Shown here piece after piece: positions 57,143-64,000 of a stretch of 64,000 bases of DNA. The notes beneath the pieces are model-generated. The model had not been told where the DNA came from, made no database searches, and saw nothing but the letters and a program-made list of their open reading frames with translations. Source of the stretch: Pseudoflavonifractor sp. AF19-9AC (GTDB taxonomy: Bacteria > Bacillota > Clostridia > Oscillospirales > Oscillospiraceae); NCBI RefSeq assembly GCF_003478995.1, contig NZ_QUGI01000005.1:210299-274298 (forward strand), given 5' to 3'. Within the stretch, counting starts at the first letter, position 1, and every line of letters starts with the position of its first letter. The position numbers and the translations under genes are program-made.

Positions 57143-58096
57143 ATGAATTCCAAAATCAATCCCCCCAAGACCCAAAAAGAAAAGAGTGAGCTGTTCAATC
57201 AAAAGCTTACCGATGCCATGATGGCCGCCCTGAAAGCAATTCACAGCGCAGCCTCTCCCGATTCCATGGATGCAGAGGACCTGGCCCGGCAGAGAAAGGG
57301 GCAGGAGGTTCTGGGACGGCTCATGTCTCCGCCTATCGGCTTTAGCTGGGAGCCGTTTTCCCTGGGTGAGATGCCCGCAGCCTGGGTCCGCCCCGAACGG
57401 GGACACAGCCGCAGCAAAGTGATTCTCTACTGCCACGGCGGAGGATACACCAGCGGAAACCTGGGCTATGCCCGCGTCCTGGCCGCCAAGATGGCCAGCG
57501 CAACTGGGTACGAAGTGTTGGCGTTTCAGTATTGCCTGGCCCCTGAGTTCCCCTATCCCGCGGCGCTGGAGGATGCCCTGGAGGCCTGGGAGTATCTCAT
57601 GCACCAGGGATGGGGCGCCAAAGACGTCATTGTGGCGGGAGACTCGGCGGGAGGAAATCTGGCTCTGGAGCTGACACTGGCCCTGAAGGAAGACGGACGG
57701 TTCCTGCCCGGACGGCTGGTGCTCTTCTCTCCCTGGACCGATATGACGGCCAGCGGAGCGTCCTACACCCAGCGTGAGGCGCTGGACCCTATGCTGACCA
57801 ATCGCTATATCCACTCGGTGCGCAGCGCGTATGCCCCCGATGCGGATTACAGTCAGCCCCGATTTTCTCCGCTGTTCGCCGACCTCTCCGGACTGCCGCC
57901 CACTCTGATTCAGGTGGGGGAGCGGGAGATCCTGTACTCCGACTCCCAGCAGCTGCAGGAGGCTATGATCTCCGCAGGGGTTCCCTGCGTACTGCAGAGT
58001 TGGCCGGATATGTGGCATGTGTTCCAGATGTTTCCCTTAAAAAGCGCGGGCGAGGCCATGGCTTCCATGGAGGAATTTTTGAGACAGTTGGGATGA
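57143..58096 (+). CDS. Alpha/beta hydrolase (HSL-type esterase)
   Basis: A 317-residue esterase of the hormone-sensitive-lipase family: oxyanion motif HGGGYTSG near residue 97, nucleophile GDSAGGNL near 165, acidic residue after PPTLIQVGEREILYSDS, and His in WPDMWHVFQMF near 292. It hydrolyses short-chain carboxyl esters. It is followed by DUF6320 and acyltransferase genes on the other strand; this trio often occurs together in Clostridia. It has its own Crp/Fnr-like promoter. Confidence 0.87.
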   Translation: MNSKINPPKTQKEKSELFNQKLTDAMMAALKAIHSAASPDSMDAEDLARQRKGQEVLGRLMSPPIGFSWEPFSLGEMPAAWVRPERGHSRSKVILYCHGGGYTSGNLGYARVLAAKMASATGYEVLAFQYCLAPEFPYPAALEDALEAWEYLMHQGWGAKDVIVAGDSAGGNLALELTLALKEDGRFLPGRLVLFSPWTDMTASGASYTQREALDPMLTNRYIHSVRSAYAPDADYSQPRFSPLFADLSGLPPTLIQVGEREILYSDSQQLQEAMISAGVPCVLQSWPDMWHVFQMFPLKSAGEAMASMEEFLRQLG

Positions 58097-58136
58097 AAAA
58101 AAGCAGGGTCTGCCGTATGGCAGACCCTGCTTTTTG
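58096..58136. terminator. Bidirectional terminator
   Basis: GCAGGGTCTGCC-gtat-GGCAGACCCTGC flanked by A6 and T5, between converging genes. Confidence 0.88.
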
Positions 58137-58143
58137 ATTTGGC

Positions 58144-58839
58144 TCAGAAGTGGAACCGGCGGCGTACCTGGCGGCGCAGATTGGGGCGGGTGCGGATCAC
58201 GGCCAGCGGGAGCATAAGGGTGATGCCCACTGCCGCGGCAATGAGGGACCACATGGGCTGGTATGCCCCCAGAAAACGGTCTATGACAAATTCCAGCCAG
58301 AGCAGGAAGAGAACTGTGCCTCCTAAAATCAGCAGCGCCCGGCTGAGGAACGAGCGCTTTTTGGCGGCCAGCCAGATGGCCAGCAGAATAAGGGAAAAAC
58401 CGGCCCAGACAGGCAGAGCGATCCCATAAAGCCATGTGCTCCCGTGGGATAGCGCTCCGATCAGCACCAGCAGTCCGCCCACAGCCAGCAAGTCAAGCAG
58501 GAGCAGAACCGCCGAGGGAGCCCGTCGCAGCAGGAGCGGGGGGACCAGCCATACCCACAGCACGGCGCAGGCGCCTGCCACAAACAGGGACCAGGGCACG
58601 CCGCGCCACAAGAAGAGATTCAGCAGTCCGCAGCAGATTCCGGTACACACGGCCATGGCGCTGAGCAGGATGGCAAGCTCCCGGTGGTCCACCGGCTCCA
58701 CCTCCTGGCGCTCCAGGGGGAAGTTGGGCGTGGCCTGAAGGTCCGGCGGACAGACGGGATTGATGACCGGGGTCTGGCATAGGGGGCATTGAACGGCGTC
58801 CCGGTCCAGCTCTACTCCGCAGTTGACGCAGTATGACAC
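58144..58839 (-). CDS. DUF6320 zinc-ribbon membrane protein
   Basis: A 231-residue protein. An N-terminal zinc ribbon (CVNCGVELDRDAVQCPLC) is followed by about six membrane helices (LLLDLLAVGGLLVLIGAL and others) and a basic tail. The likely start is GTG at 58839, 8 nt after AAAGGAG; the frame extends to GTG 58848. DUF6320 proteins accompany condensation-type acyltransferases, as here: its start overlaps that gene's end by 28 nt. Confidence 0.75.
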   Translation of the reverse strand: MSYCVNCGVELDRDAVQCPLCQTPVINPVCPPDLQATPNFPLERQEVEPVDHRELAILLSAMAVCTGICCGLLNLFLWRGVPWSLFVAGACAVLWVWLVPPLLLRRAPSAVLLLLDLLAVGGLLVLIGALSHGSTWLYGIALPVWAGFSLILLAIWLAAKKRSFLSRALLILGGTVLFLLWLEFVIDRFLGAYQPMWSLIAAAVGITLMLPLAVIRTRPNLRRQVRRRFHF

Positions 58840-60128
58840 GGTGTACACTCCTTTCGGTTGGAGGTGATTTTGACATGCAGGCCTTCACGGACCAGCGTGC
58901 GGAAAAACTCCCGTTCCACATCGCTCTCCCGGACCGTACCGGCGAAGGTGATCTCCATAACGTCACCAAAGCTGATGGCGGCGCAGTTGACCCGGGGGGT
59001 GTAGGACTGCCCCAGCACCACCTCCATATGATGAATGAGGGATTCCATCTCTTCCGGCACCCGAAAGATGCCGGGATTTGTAAAGGTGGTGGAATATGGG
59101 CGGCTTCCCGCAATGCGGTAGCCCAGGTCCATGGCAAAATTTTTCAGCGGAGCCGGTACCAGCTGAAGGGGCAGGATGTGCTGGAGAGAGACATTTTTGG
59201 TAATCACCGCCTGCATCTCCTGCCGGGTGATGTGCAGGCGCATATGGTGGTGTACCTGAGCGATGATTTCGTCCAGCGTGTAATCGCCCAGCTCCGGATT
59301 GATGCTGGGCCGGACGGTGAGAATAAAGTTTCGAAGGGTCGTGGAGGGGAAATAGGGCCGCAGGTTAATGGGCACAGCCAGAGAAACCGGCAGCTCCCGC
59401 CGGTGTCCCTCCCGCCGCTGACGGATCAGAATAGACTGCAGCAGTATGGCGGCCAGATACTCGGTAATGGAGGCCCCGTGGCTTTTGGCCGCGGCGTGGA
59501 GCGCCCGCACAGACACAAAGCCCATGGTCACGTTCAGTGTATAAAAGGGTTCCGGCGTCCCGTTGCAGGCATAGGCCTTGGGTTCCCGCATGCTGAGGTG
59601 GACCCGGGAGTGGGCGTATCGGGCATAGGCATCTTCCCATTCCTCCGCCTGGGGAGGCTGCGTGATGTCCAGAATCCCGTGAGTGTTGGGAATGGTATGC
59701 CCCATCTCTCTCAGGTACACAGCCAGCAGCGTTTTGAACAGAACCAGGGCCCCGCCGCCGTCTGCCAGCGCGTGGAATACCTCCATGGAAATTCGCTTTT
59801 CGTAATAGAAAAAGCGGATCAGCTTGTCGTGGTTCTGAAAACGCACCGGTTGACAGGGGTTGCGGATGTCCCGCTGCAGGGTGGGGCCCGGTCCGTTGTC
59901 CCGCTCAAAATAATACCAGAAAAATCCCCGGCGTATTTTGACCTGAAACCCCGGAAAGCGGGGCATAGTTTTGGCAATGGCCCGCTGAAGCACTTGTGGA
60001 TCCACAGGGTCCGTCATCACGGCGGAAAACCGGTACAAAGCGGAATAGTTTCCTCGCTGGATGGCGGAATACATCATGGCCGCATTGTCCAGGTGATACC
60101 ATGGCTGGGAAGAAGCTAAGGGTTTCAC
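58812..60128 (-). CDS. Condensation-domain-like acyltransferase
   Basis: A 438-residue protein of the alcohol acetyltransferase/condensation superfamily. The active-site motif HxxxDGG appears as HALADGGGAL near residue 139, and the second-half feature SLAVPINLRPYFPSTTLRNF is near residue 270. The C-terminal INFTYxP-like region is FTNPGIF. It probably transfers an acyl group to a lipid or wall component, working with the DUF6320 membrane protein and perhaps opposed by the neighbouring esterase. Confidence 0.78.
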   Translation of the reverse strand: MKPLASSQPWYHLDNAAMMYSAIQRGNYSALYRFSAVMTDPVDPQVLQRAIAKTMPRFPGFQVKIRRGFFWYYFERDNGPGPTLQRDIRNPCQPVRFQNHDKLIRFFYYEKRISMEVFHALADGGGALVLFKTLLAVYLREMGHTIPNTHGILDITQPPQAEEWEDAYARYAHSRVHLSMREPKAYACNGTPEPFYTLNVTMGFVSVRALHAAAKSHGASITEYLAAILLQSILIRQRREGHRRELPVSLAVPINLRPYFPSTTLRNFILTVRPSINPELGDYTLDEIIAQVHHHMRLHITRQEMQAVITKNVSLQHILPLQLVPAPLKNFAMDLGYRIAGSRPYSTTFTNPGIFRVPEEMESLIHHMEVVLGQSYTPRVNCAAISFGDVMEITFAGTVRESDVEREFFRTLVREGLHVKITSNRKECTPCHTASTAE

Positions 60129-60384
60129 GCTGTTTTCCCTCCTGCCGATAAAGAGTCCGGACTATATATGGTATCATTATAGCATAGATGGGCCAAAAGG
60201 GACAGAGTTAGGGAGTTTATGCGCGGAGCGTGGGCACCTCCGGAAGAAAGAAACCAGAGGAGGTGGTCTCTCCAAACGACGTACAGAATCATCTGATTTA
60301 AAGTAGACAGAGAAGAGTAATTTAAAAGTACAAAATGGGTGGACAGATACTCTGGAGCCAAGCAATCTAACGACGTCCAGATAT
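60129..60384. other. Intergenic region
   Basis: Holds a plausible minus-strand -10 box (TATAAT at about 60175-60180) for the acyltransferase gene; no other feature seen. Confidence 0.45.
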
Positions 60385-60422
60385 AAAAAACAGGCCGTGC
60401 GCAATTGCGCACGGCCTGTTTT
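60385..60422 (-). terminator. Terminator of the TRAP operon
   Basis: 17-bp perfect inverted repeat AAACAGGCCGTGCGCAA / TTGCGCACGGCCTGTTT, preceded by A-rich sequence that forms the T-tract on the minus strand. Confidence 0.87.
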
Positions 60423-60455
60423 GAGTGATACGAGGATACAACTAAGACGCGGAAA

Positions 60456-61463
60456 TCAATACTCGTAGTTGATAATGGCATCGATCTGCTCCATGCCGCC
60501 GAAGGAATCTGCAAACTCTTCCCACACGACCTTGGAGGCCTCGCGGAAGGGCTCGGTGTCGGGATAAGTAATGGTAACGCCAGCTTCCTCCAGTTGGGCC
60601 AGGCTGTCCGCCTCGCTCTGCTCGTACAGGGCCCACTCCTCGTCGATCATGGCGTCAACCTCTTCCTGGAAAATGGCCTGCTGCTCTTCGGTCATCTTCT
60701 CCCAGACCTGCATATCCAGCAGGATGGGGCACAGCAGCTCGATCCAGCCGCAGATGGCCCAGTTGGGAGCCACTTCGTAGAAGGCCTTGCTCAGGTAGTT
60801 GACGTTGGAAGCCTCAGCGCCGTCCAGAACGCCGGACTCCAGAGAGGTGTACAGCTCGTTATAGGCCATGGGGGTGGCGCTGGCACCGAAAGCGTTAAAG
60901 GCGGCTACGTTGGCGGCACCCTCCTGAGTGCGGATCTTCAGACCCTTCAGGTCATCGATGCTGTTAACTACCTTGTCAGTGGTCATAATGTGGCGAGTAC
61001 CTACGTTCAGGAAGCCCAGGAACTTGAAGCCGGCCTCAGCGCAGGCGTCAGCATACAGCTCGTCGCCCATACCGTCGCAGACGGCCTTACAGTGTGCCTT
61101 GCTGTCAAACAGCATAGGCATCTCAAAGATGTTGGCCTCTTCCACAAAGTTGGTGAACACGGCGTTGGCGGGGTCCACCATCTCCACGGTGTGCAGCTGC
61201 AGGCCTTCCACCACGTCACGCTCGCCGCCCAGCTGGTTGTCGGGGTAGACGGTCACTTCAATGGAGCCGCCGGTGGCTTCTTTGATGCGCTCAGCAAAGT
61301 TGTTGGCGGCGATGACAGCGGGCTCGTTGGCCGCGTGGCTCATGGAGAACTTGATGGTGATTTTGTCGCTGGAGCCAGAACCGGAGCTGCTGGAAGAATT
61401 GGAACAGGCAGTCATTCCAAGAACCATTGCCAAGGCCAGAAACAGTGCGGTAAGCTTTTTCAT
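60456..61463 (-). CDS. dctP: TRAP transporter substrate-binding protein DctP
   Basis: A 335-residue lipoprotein (lipobox GMTAC, Cys20) with a DctP fold: FSMSHAANEPAVIAANNFAE, NQLGGERDVVEGLQLHTVEM, TPMAYNELYTSLESGVLDGA and the conserved Arg in LKGLKIRTQEG that binds the substrate carboxylate. It captures an organic acid for the DctQM membrane complex. ATG follows AAAGGGGAGAATTTTA. Last gene of the dctQ-dctM-dctP operon, 71 nt after dctM. Confidence 0.92.
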   Translation of the reverse strand: MKKLTALFLALAMVLGMTACSNSSSSSGSGSSDKITIKFSMSHAANEPAVIAANNFAERIKEATGGSIEVTVYPDNQLGGERDVVEGLQLHTVEMVDPANAVFTNFVEEANIFEMPMLFDSKAHCKAVCDGMGDELYADACAEAGFKFLGFLNVGTRHIMTTDKVVNSIDDLKGLKIRTQEGAANVAAFNAFGASATPMAYNELYTSLESGVLDGAEASNVNYLSKAFYEVAPNWAICGWIELLCPILLDMQVWEKMTEEQQAIFQEEVDAMIDEEWALYEQSEADSLAQLEEAGVTITYPDTEPFREASKVVWEEFADSFGGMEQIDAIINYEY

Positions 61464-61534
61464 TAAAATTCTCCCCTTTGTTATAATAATTGAAACTGCC
61501 GATGCAAGAGATTACAATAGAGCTGGGACAAAAA

Positions 61535-62830
61535 TCAGCCAGCCGCCATTCTGGGAATCCAGAGATACAGCTCCGGGAAATAGGTGGTGATCAGCAAGGC
61601 GATTACCATTGCCAATATGACCGGGAAACAGAATGGCAAGACTTCGCGTATACTCTTTCCGGTAAGGCCACAGGAGACGAACAGGGTAGCGCCATAGGGG
61701 GGAGTCACATAACCCACAGCCAGGTTCACACAGACGATGGTGCCGAACACCAGGGGGTCAATGTCAAAGCTGGTGGCCACGGGGAAGAGAATGGGCATCA
61801 ATACGATGATAGCGGTGAAGCTCTCCATGAACATGCCGACGATGAACAGAGCCACATTCAGGAAAATGAGGAAGGCGAACTGGGAGTGAATGTTGGCGTG
61901 CATGAACTCGGTGAGCAGATTGGGGACGTTCTTGGCGGTAATGAACCAGGAGAAGATGTAAGCACCGGCCGTAATGATGATGATCATGGCGGCGGTCTCA
62001 GCGGACTTGAGAAGCAGCTGGGGCAGGTCCTTCAGGGTAATGCCCTTGTAAACGAACAGGGCAACGATGAGGCCGTACAGAACGGCAACTGAAGCACCCT
62101 CGGTGGCAGTGAACGCGCCGCCCACGATACCGAAGATGATGATAAAGGGCAGCAGCAGACCGGGCAGAGCCTTCCAGGTGCACTTAAGGGCGTGGCTCAG
62201 GACGAATTTGTCCCGGCTGCCGTAAGCAGTGCCAGCCTCAGCGGGGTGTCTGGCCACGTGGATGAAGGAGTAAATCATCAGGGAAATACCGACCAGAATG
62301 CCGGGGATGATGCCGCACAGGAACAGCTGTCCCACGGACTGACCGGTGGAATAACCAATCAGCACCATCAGGATACTGGGCGGGATAATGGGGCCGATGG
62401 CGCCGGCACCGGCCTGAAGAACGGTGGCAAAGCGCATATCGTAGCCCTTCTCACGCATGCTGGGCATCAGAATGGAGCCAACGGCGGCGGTGTCAGCAGT
62501 GGAGGAGCCGGAAATACCGGCGAACACCATGCTGGTTACCACACAGATCATAGCCAGGCTGCCGGGCACCCAGCCCAGCCAGGCCGAAGCGCACTCAACG
62601 ATCTTCTTGGACAGACCGCCCTGGTCCATCAGATTGCCGGCCAGCATGAACAGGGGAATGGCCAGGATGGGCCAGCTGTCCAGACCAGTAAACATACGCT
62701 GAGGAATCAACTCAAGCGGGAATGCGCCGTCCAAAATGATACCGATGGTAGTGCCCATTCCCAGACCGACTACGATGGGTGCACCGATCACGAACAATGC
62801 CAGAATGGAAATTGCCATAATTGCCAGCAT
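61535..62830 (-). CDS. dctM: TRAP transporter large permease DctM
   Basis: A 431-residue membrane protein with ~12 helices of the DctM family: LAIPLFMLAGNLMDQGGLSK, SMVFAGISGSSTADTAAVGS and the C-terminal GTIVCVNLAVGYVTPPYGAT. It carries out Na+-driven uptake of the DctP-bound acid. It starts 3 nt after dctQ. Confidence 0.93.
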   Translation of the reverse strand: MLAIMAISILALFVIGAPIVVGLGMGTTIGIILDGAFPLELIPQRMFTGLDSWPILAIPLFMLAGNLMDQGGLSKKIVECASAWLGWVPGSLAMICVVTSMVFAGISGSSTADTAAVGSILMPSMREKGYDMRFATVLQAGAGAIGPIIPPSILMVLIGYSTGQSVGQLFLCGIIPGILVGISLMIYSFIHVARHPAEAGTAYGSRDKFVLSHALKCTWKALPGLLLPFIIIFGIVGGAFTATEGASVAVLYGLIVALFVYKGITLKDLPQLLLKSAETAAMIIIITAGAYIFSWFITAKNVPNLLTEFMHANIHSQFAFLIFLNVALFIVGMFMESFTAIIVLMPILFPVATSFDIDPLVFGTIVCVNLAVGYVTPPYGATLFVSCGLTGKSIREVLPFCFPVILAMVIALLITTYFPELYLWIPRMAAG

Positions 62831-62833
62831 AGA

Positions 62834-63358
62834 TTACGCCTCCTTTACCGCTTTGCTGTCTACTCCCTTGGAGCCGGCCTTGGGCCAGCCGTGGAGCAGA
62901 TGTTCCACAAACAGGCGGAACTCTTCCAGGAAAATCAGCGCGCCGCCCACGGGAAGTGCGGCATACACATAGGACATGTGAAGCCGGAGGGCGGGAGACA
63001 GCTGTCTGGCCGCATTGGCGGTCAAGGTGACACCGTAGTAAGCCACGATGGCAAAGAAGACAAGAACCGTGATGTGAACGATGATTTCGGTCACATATCG
63101 AACCTTTGGGGGCAGCGAAGCGGTCACGATATCGATGGCCAGGTGTCCCTTTTTACGGGTCAGAATGACGCTGCCCATCATGACCAGCCAAACCTGCAGA
63201 TAACGAGCCAGCTCTTCCGACCAAGTGATAGAGTGGTTGAACATATACCGTGCGAACACTTGAACAATAACCAGAATTGACAAAGCAGCAATCAGCAGAA
63301 TTGCCGCGACATCTACAATTTTGCGTTCGACGTTGAAGAATGTATTAATAATCTTCAT
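62834..63358 (-). CDS. dctQ: TRAP transporter small permease DctQ
   Basis: A 174-residue protein with four helices (ILLIAALSILVIVQVFARYM, the SITWSEELARYLQVWLVMMG signature, then two more). ATG at 63358 follows AAGGAGGAAACA. Pairs with DctM. Confidence 0.92.
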   Translation of the reverse strand: MKIINTFFNVERKIVDVAAILLIAALSILVIVQVFARYMFNHSITWSEELARYLQVWLVMMGSVILTRKKGHLAIDIVTASLPPKVRYVTEIIVHITVLVFFAIVAYYGVTLTANAARQLSPALRLHMSYVYAALPVGGALIFLEEFRLFVEHLLHGWPKAGSKGVDSKAVKEA

Positions 63359-63462
63359 TGTTTCCTCCTTTTCTCTCATCTCTCATTTGCATTACAGCAA
63401 AGGATAGAGGGGGATCAGGAGCTACCGGTCAGGGAAAGTTGTGAAATGGAAAGAAAGAGGTG

Positions 63463-63500
63463 TGTACGGGCAGGATGTAGTTCATACATCTGCCCGTACA
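63463..63500 (-). terminator. Hairpin between M20 peptidase and TRAP genes
   Basis: TGTACGGGCAG ... CTGCCCGTACA with inner ATGTA/TACAT; minus-strand tail CTCTTTCTTTCC is only moderately T-rich. Confidence 0.5.
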
Positions 63501-63583
63501 GCCCGAAAGAGCCCAAAACCAGTGGTTCCTGAAGTCAGCTCCGCCCTCTATGGGGAGGAGCTGGCCCCGTTGAATTTCAACTG

Positions 63584-64000
63584 TTATTCACAGCACCAGT
63601 CAATGATGAGGCCTGCGGCAATCTTGATGCCGGCGATGTAGTCCTCTAGGTCGACCCACTCGATCTGATCGCGGGTACCCAGGCCGCCGCAGTTGGGGCC
63701 GATGCCCACGGTGGGAGTGTGACCGTAGTTGTTGGGGAGGCGGACCTCGCTGGAGCCGTGATACTGGTAGATAAAGTCATCAAACTGCTTGACGTCGGTG
63801 ATGACGCGCTCCACCAGCTTGACCACCTCGGTCTCGGGGGGAACGTAGGCGGGGTTGCCCTTCATGACGCCCTTCTCGATGAGGGGAGGATGTTTGGACA
63901 GCCAGGGATCGTCCTTGAAGTAGTCCAGCAGGAAGACCTTCAGCTCGTCAAAGACGGACTGGACGGTCTCGTCATAGCCGAAGTTCACACGGCCGGTGAT
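63584..64000 (-). CDS. M20-family metallopeptidase (C-terminal part only)
   Basis: The frame is open to the window edge; 138 C-terminal residues are seen. YGHTPTVGIGPNCGGLGTRD and the following EWVDLEDYIAGIKIAAGLII match the end of M20 (ArgE/DapE/PepT-like) peptidases, where the penultimate metal ligand region and final helix lie. The N-terminal metal-binding half is outside. Its location before a TRAP importer suggests the transported acid or an acyl-amino acid may be its substrate. Confidence 0.75.
   Translation of the reverse strand: MTGRVNFGYDETVQSVFDELKVFLLDYFKDDPWLSKHPPLIEKGVMKGNPAYVPPETEVVKLVERVITDVKQFDDFIYQYHGSSEVRLPNNYGHTPTVGIGPNCGGLGTRDQIEWVDLEDYIAGIKIAAGLIIDWCCE

Noticed and set aside
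60129..60455. A Crp/Fnr-like site upstream of the acyltransferase gene
   Set aside because: The region 21 bp before the -10 box has no GTTG-N6-CAAC pattern.

Overview
The window looks like a gut Firmicute of class Clostridia, most likely Oscillospiraceae/Ruminococcaceae (Flavonifractor or Pseudoflavonifractor-like). This is inferred from the Tn1549/CTn-type conjugation genes, S-layer-homology (SLH) surface proteins, a TRAP transporter, a lar (nickel-pincer cofactor) operon and strong GGAGG ribosome sites. The chromosome is GC-rich and is broken up by mobile DNA.

Layout. 1-3.9 kb: end of a mobilizable element (MobP3-type relaxase, accessory protein, two DNA-binding proteins) beside a divergent DUF6076-like gene. 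4.0-4.77 kb: a scar with the 3' end of a malic-enzyme gene, the 3' end of a foreign relaxase gene and an oriT-like region. 4,772-31,860: a compact ICE of about 27.1 kb, bounded by TGTACA repeats from which a perfectly palindromic attB and a near-palindromic attP can be rebuilt. Nearly all its genes are on the minus strand: parB-like, DUF4406-like, cytosine methyltransferase, ardA, pcfB, virD4, maff2, virB6, spoVG-like, prgI, virB4, NlpC/P60 protein, DUF4315, DUF4366, Cys-rich VLP, mobC, CD1845, relaxase, oriT, cargo (two-component system plus ABC exporter), sigma-like gene, large serine recombinase. 31.9-36.4 kb: an AT-rich island (XRE-cupin regulator, frameshifted AGCS symporter, MalY/PatB-type enzyme) followed by a tRNA 3' end and an integrase remnant. 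36.9-42.5 kb: a giant GDPD/LamG/SLH surface protein. 43.1-50.0 kb: a metal ABC transporter, methyltransferase and larE-larB-larC. 50.5-58.1 kb: a Crp/Fnr-type regulator among membrane and surface genes. 58.1-60.1 kb: DUF6320 protein and a condensation-like acyltransferase. 60.4-64 kb: a TRAP transporter and a truncated M20 peptidase.

Three signals stand out. (1) The ICE backbone carries 19 near-identical 23-bp palindromes (10-bp arms CTTCGGGCCA / TGGCCCGAAG around 3 variable bases). They mostly sit 0-7 nt after stop codons, one lies inside the parB-like gene, and none occurs in the cargo. They are candidate centromere/ParB sites or RNA punctuation elements. (2) Five promoters between 51 and 57 kb carry GTTG-N6-CAAC sites; in four of them the 16-bp site lies exactly 21 bp upstream of a good -10 box with no evident -35. 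This predicts a local class-II regulon of the Crp/Fnr-like protein encoded in their midst. (3) Two matching oriT-like regions, one downstream of the resident relaxase gene and one in the scar, show that the ICE sits beside the remnant of a sister ICE. All functions are read from sequence and family knowledge; no database search was run.
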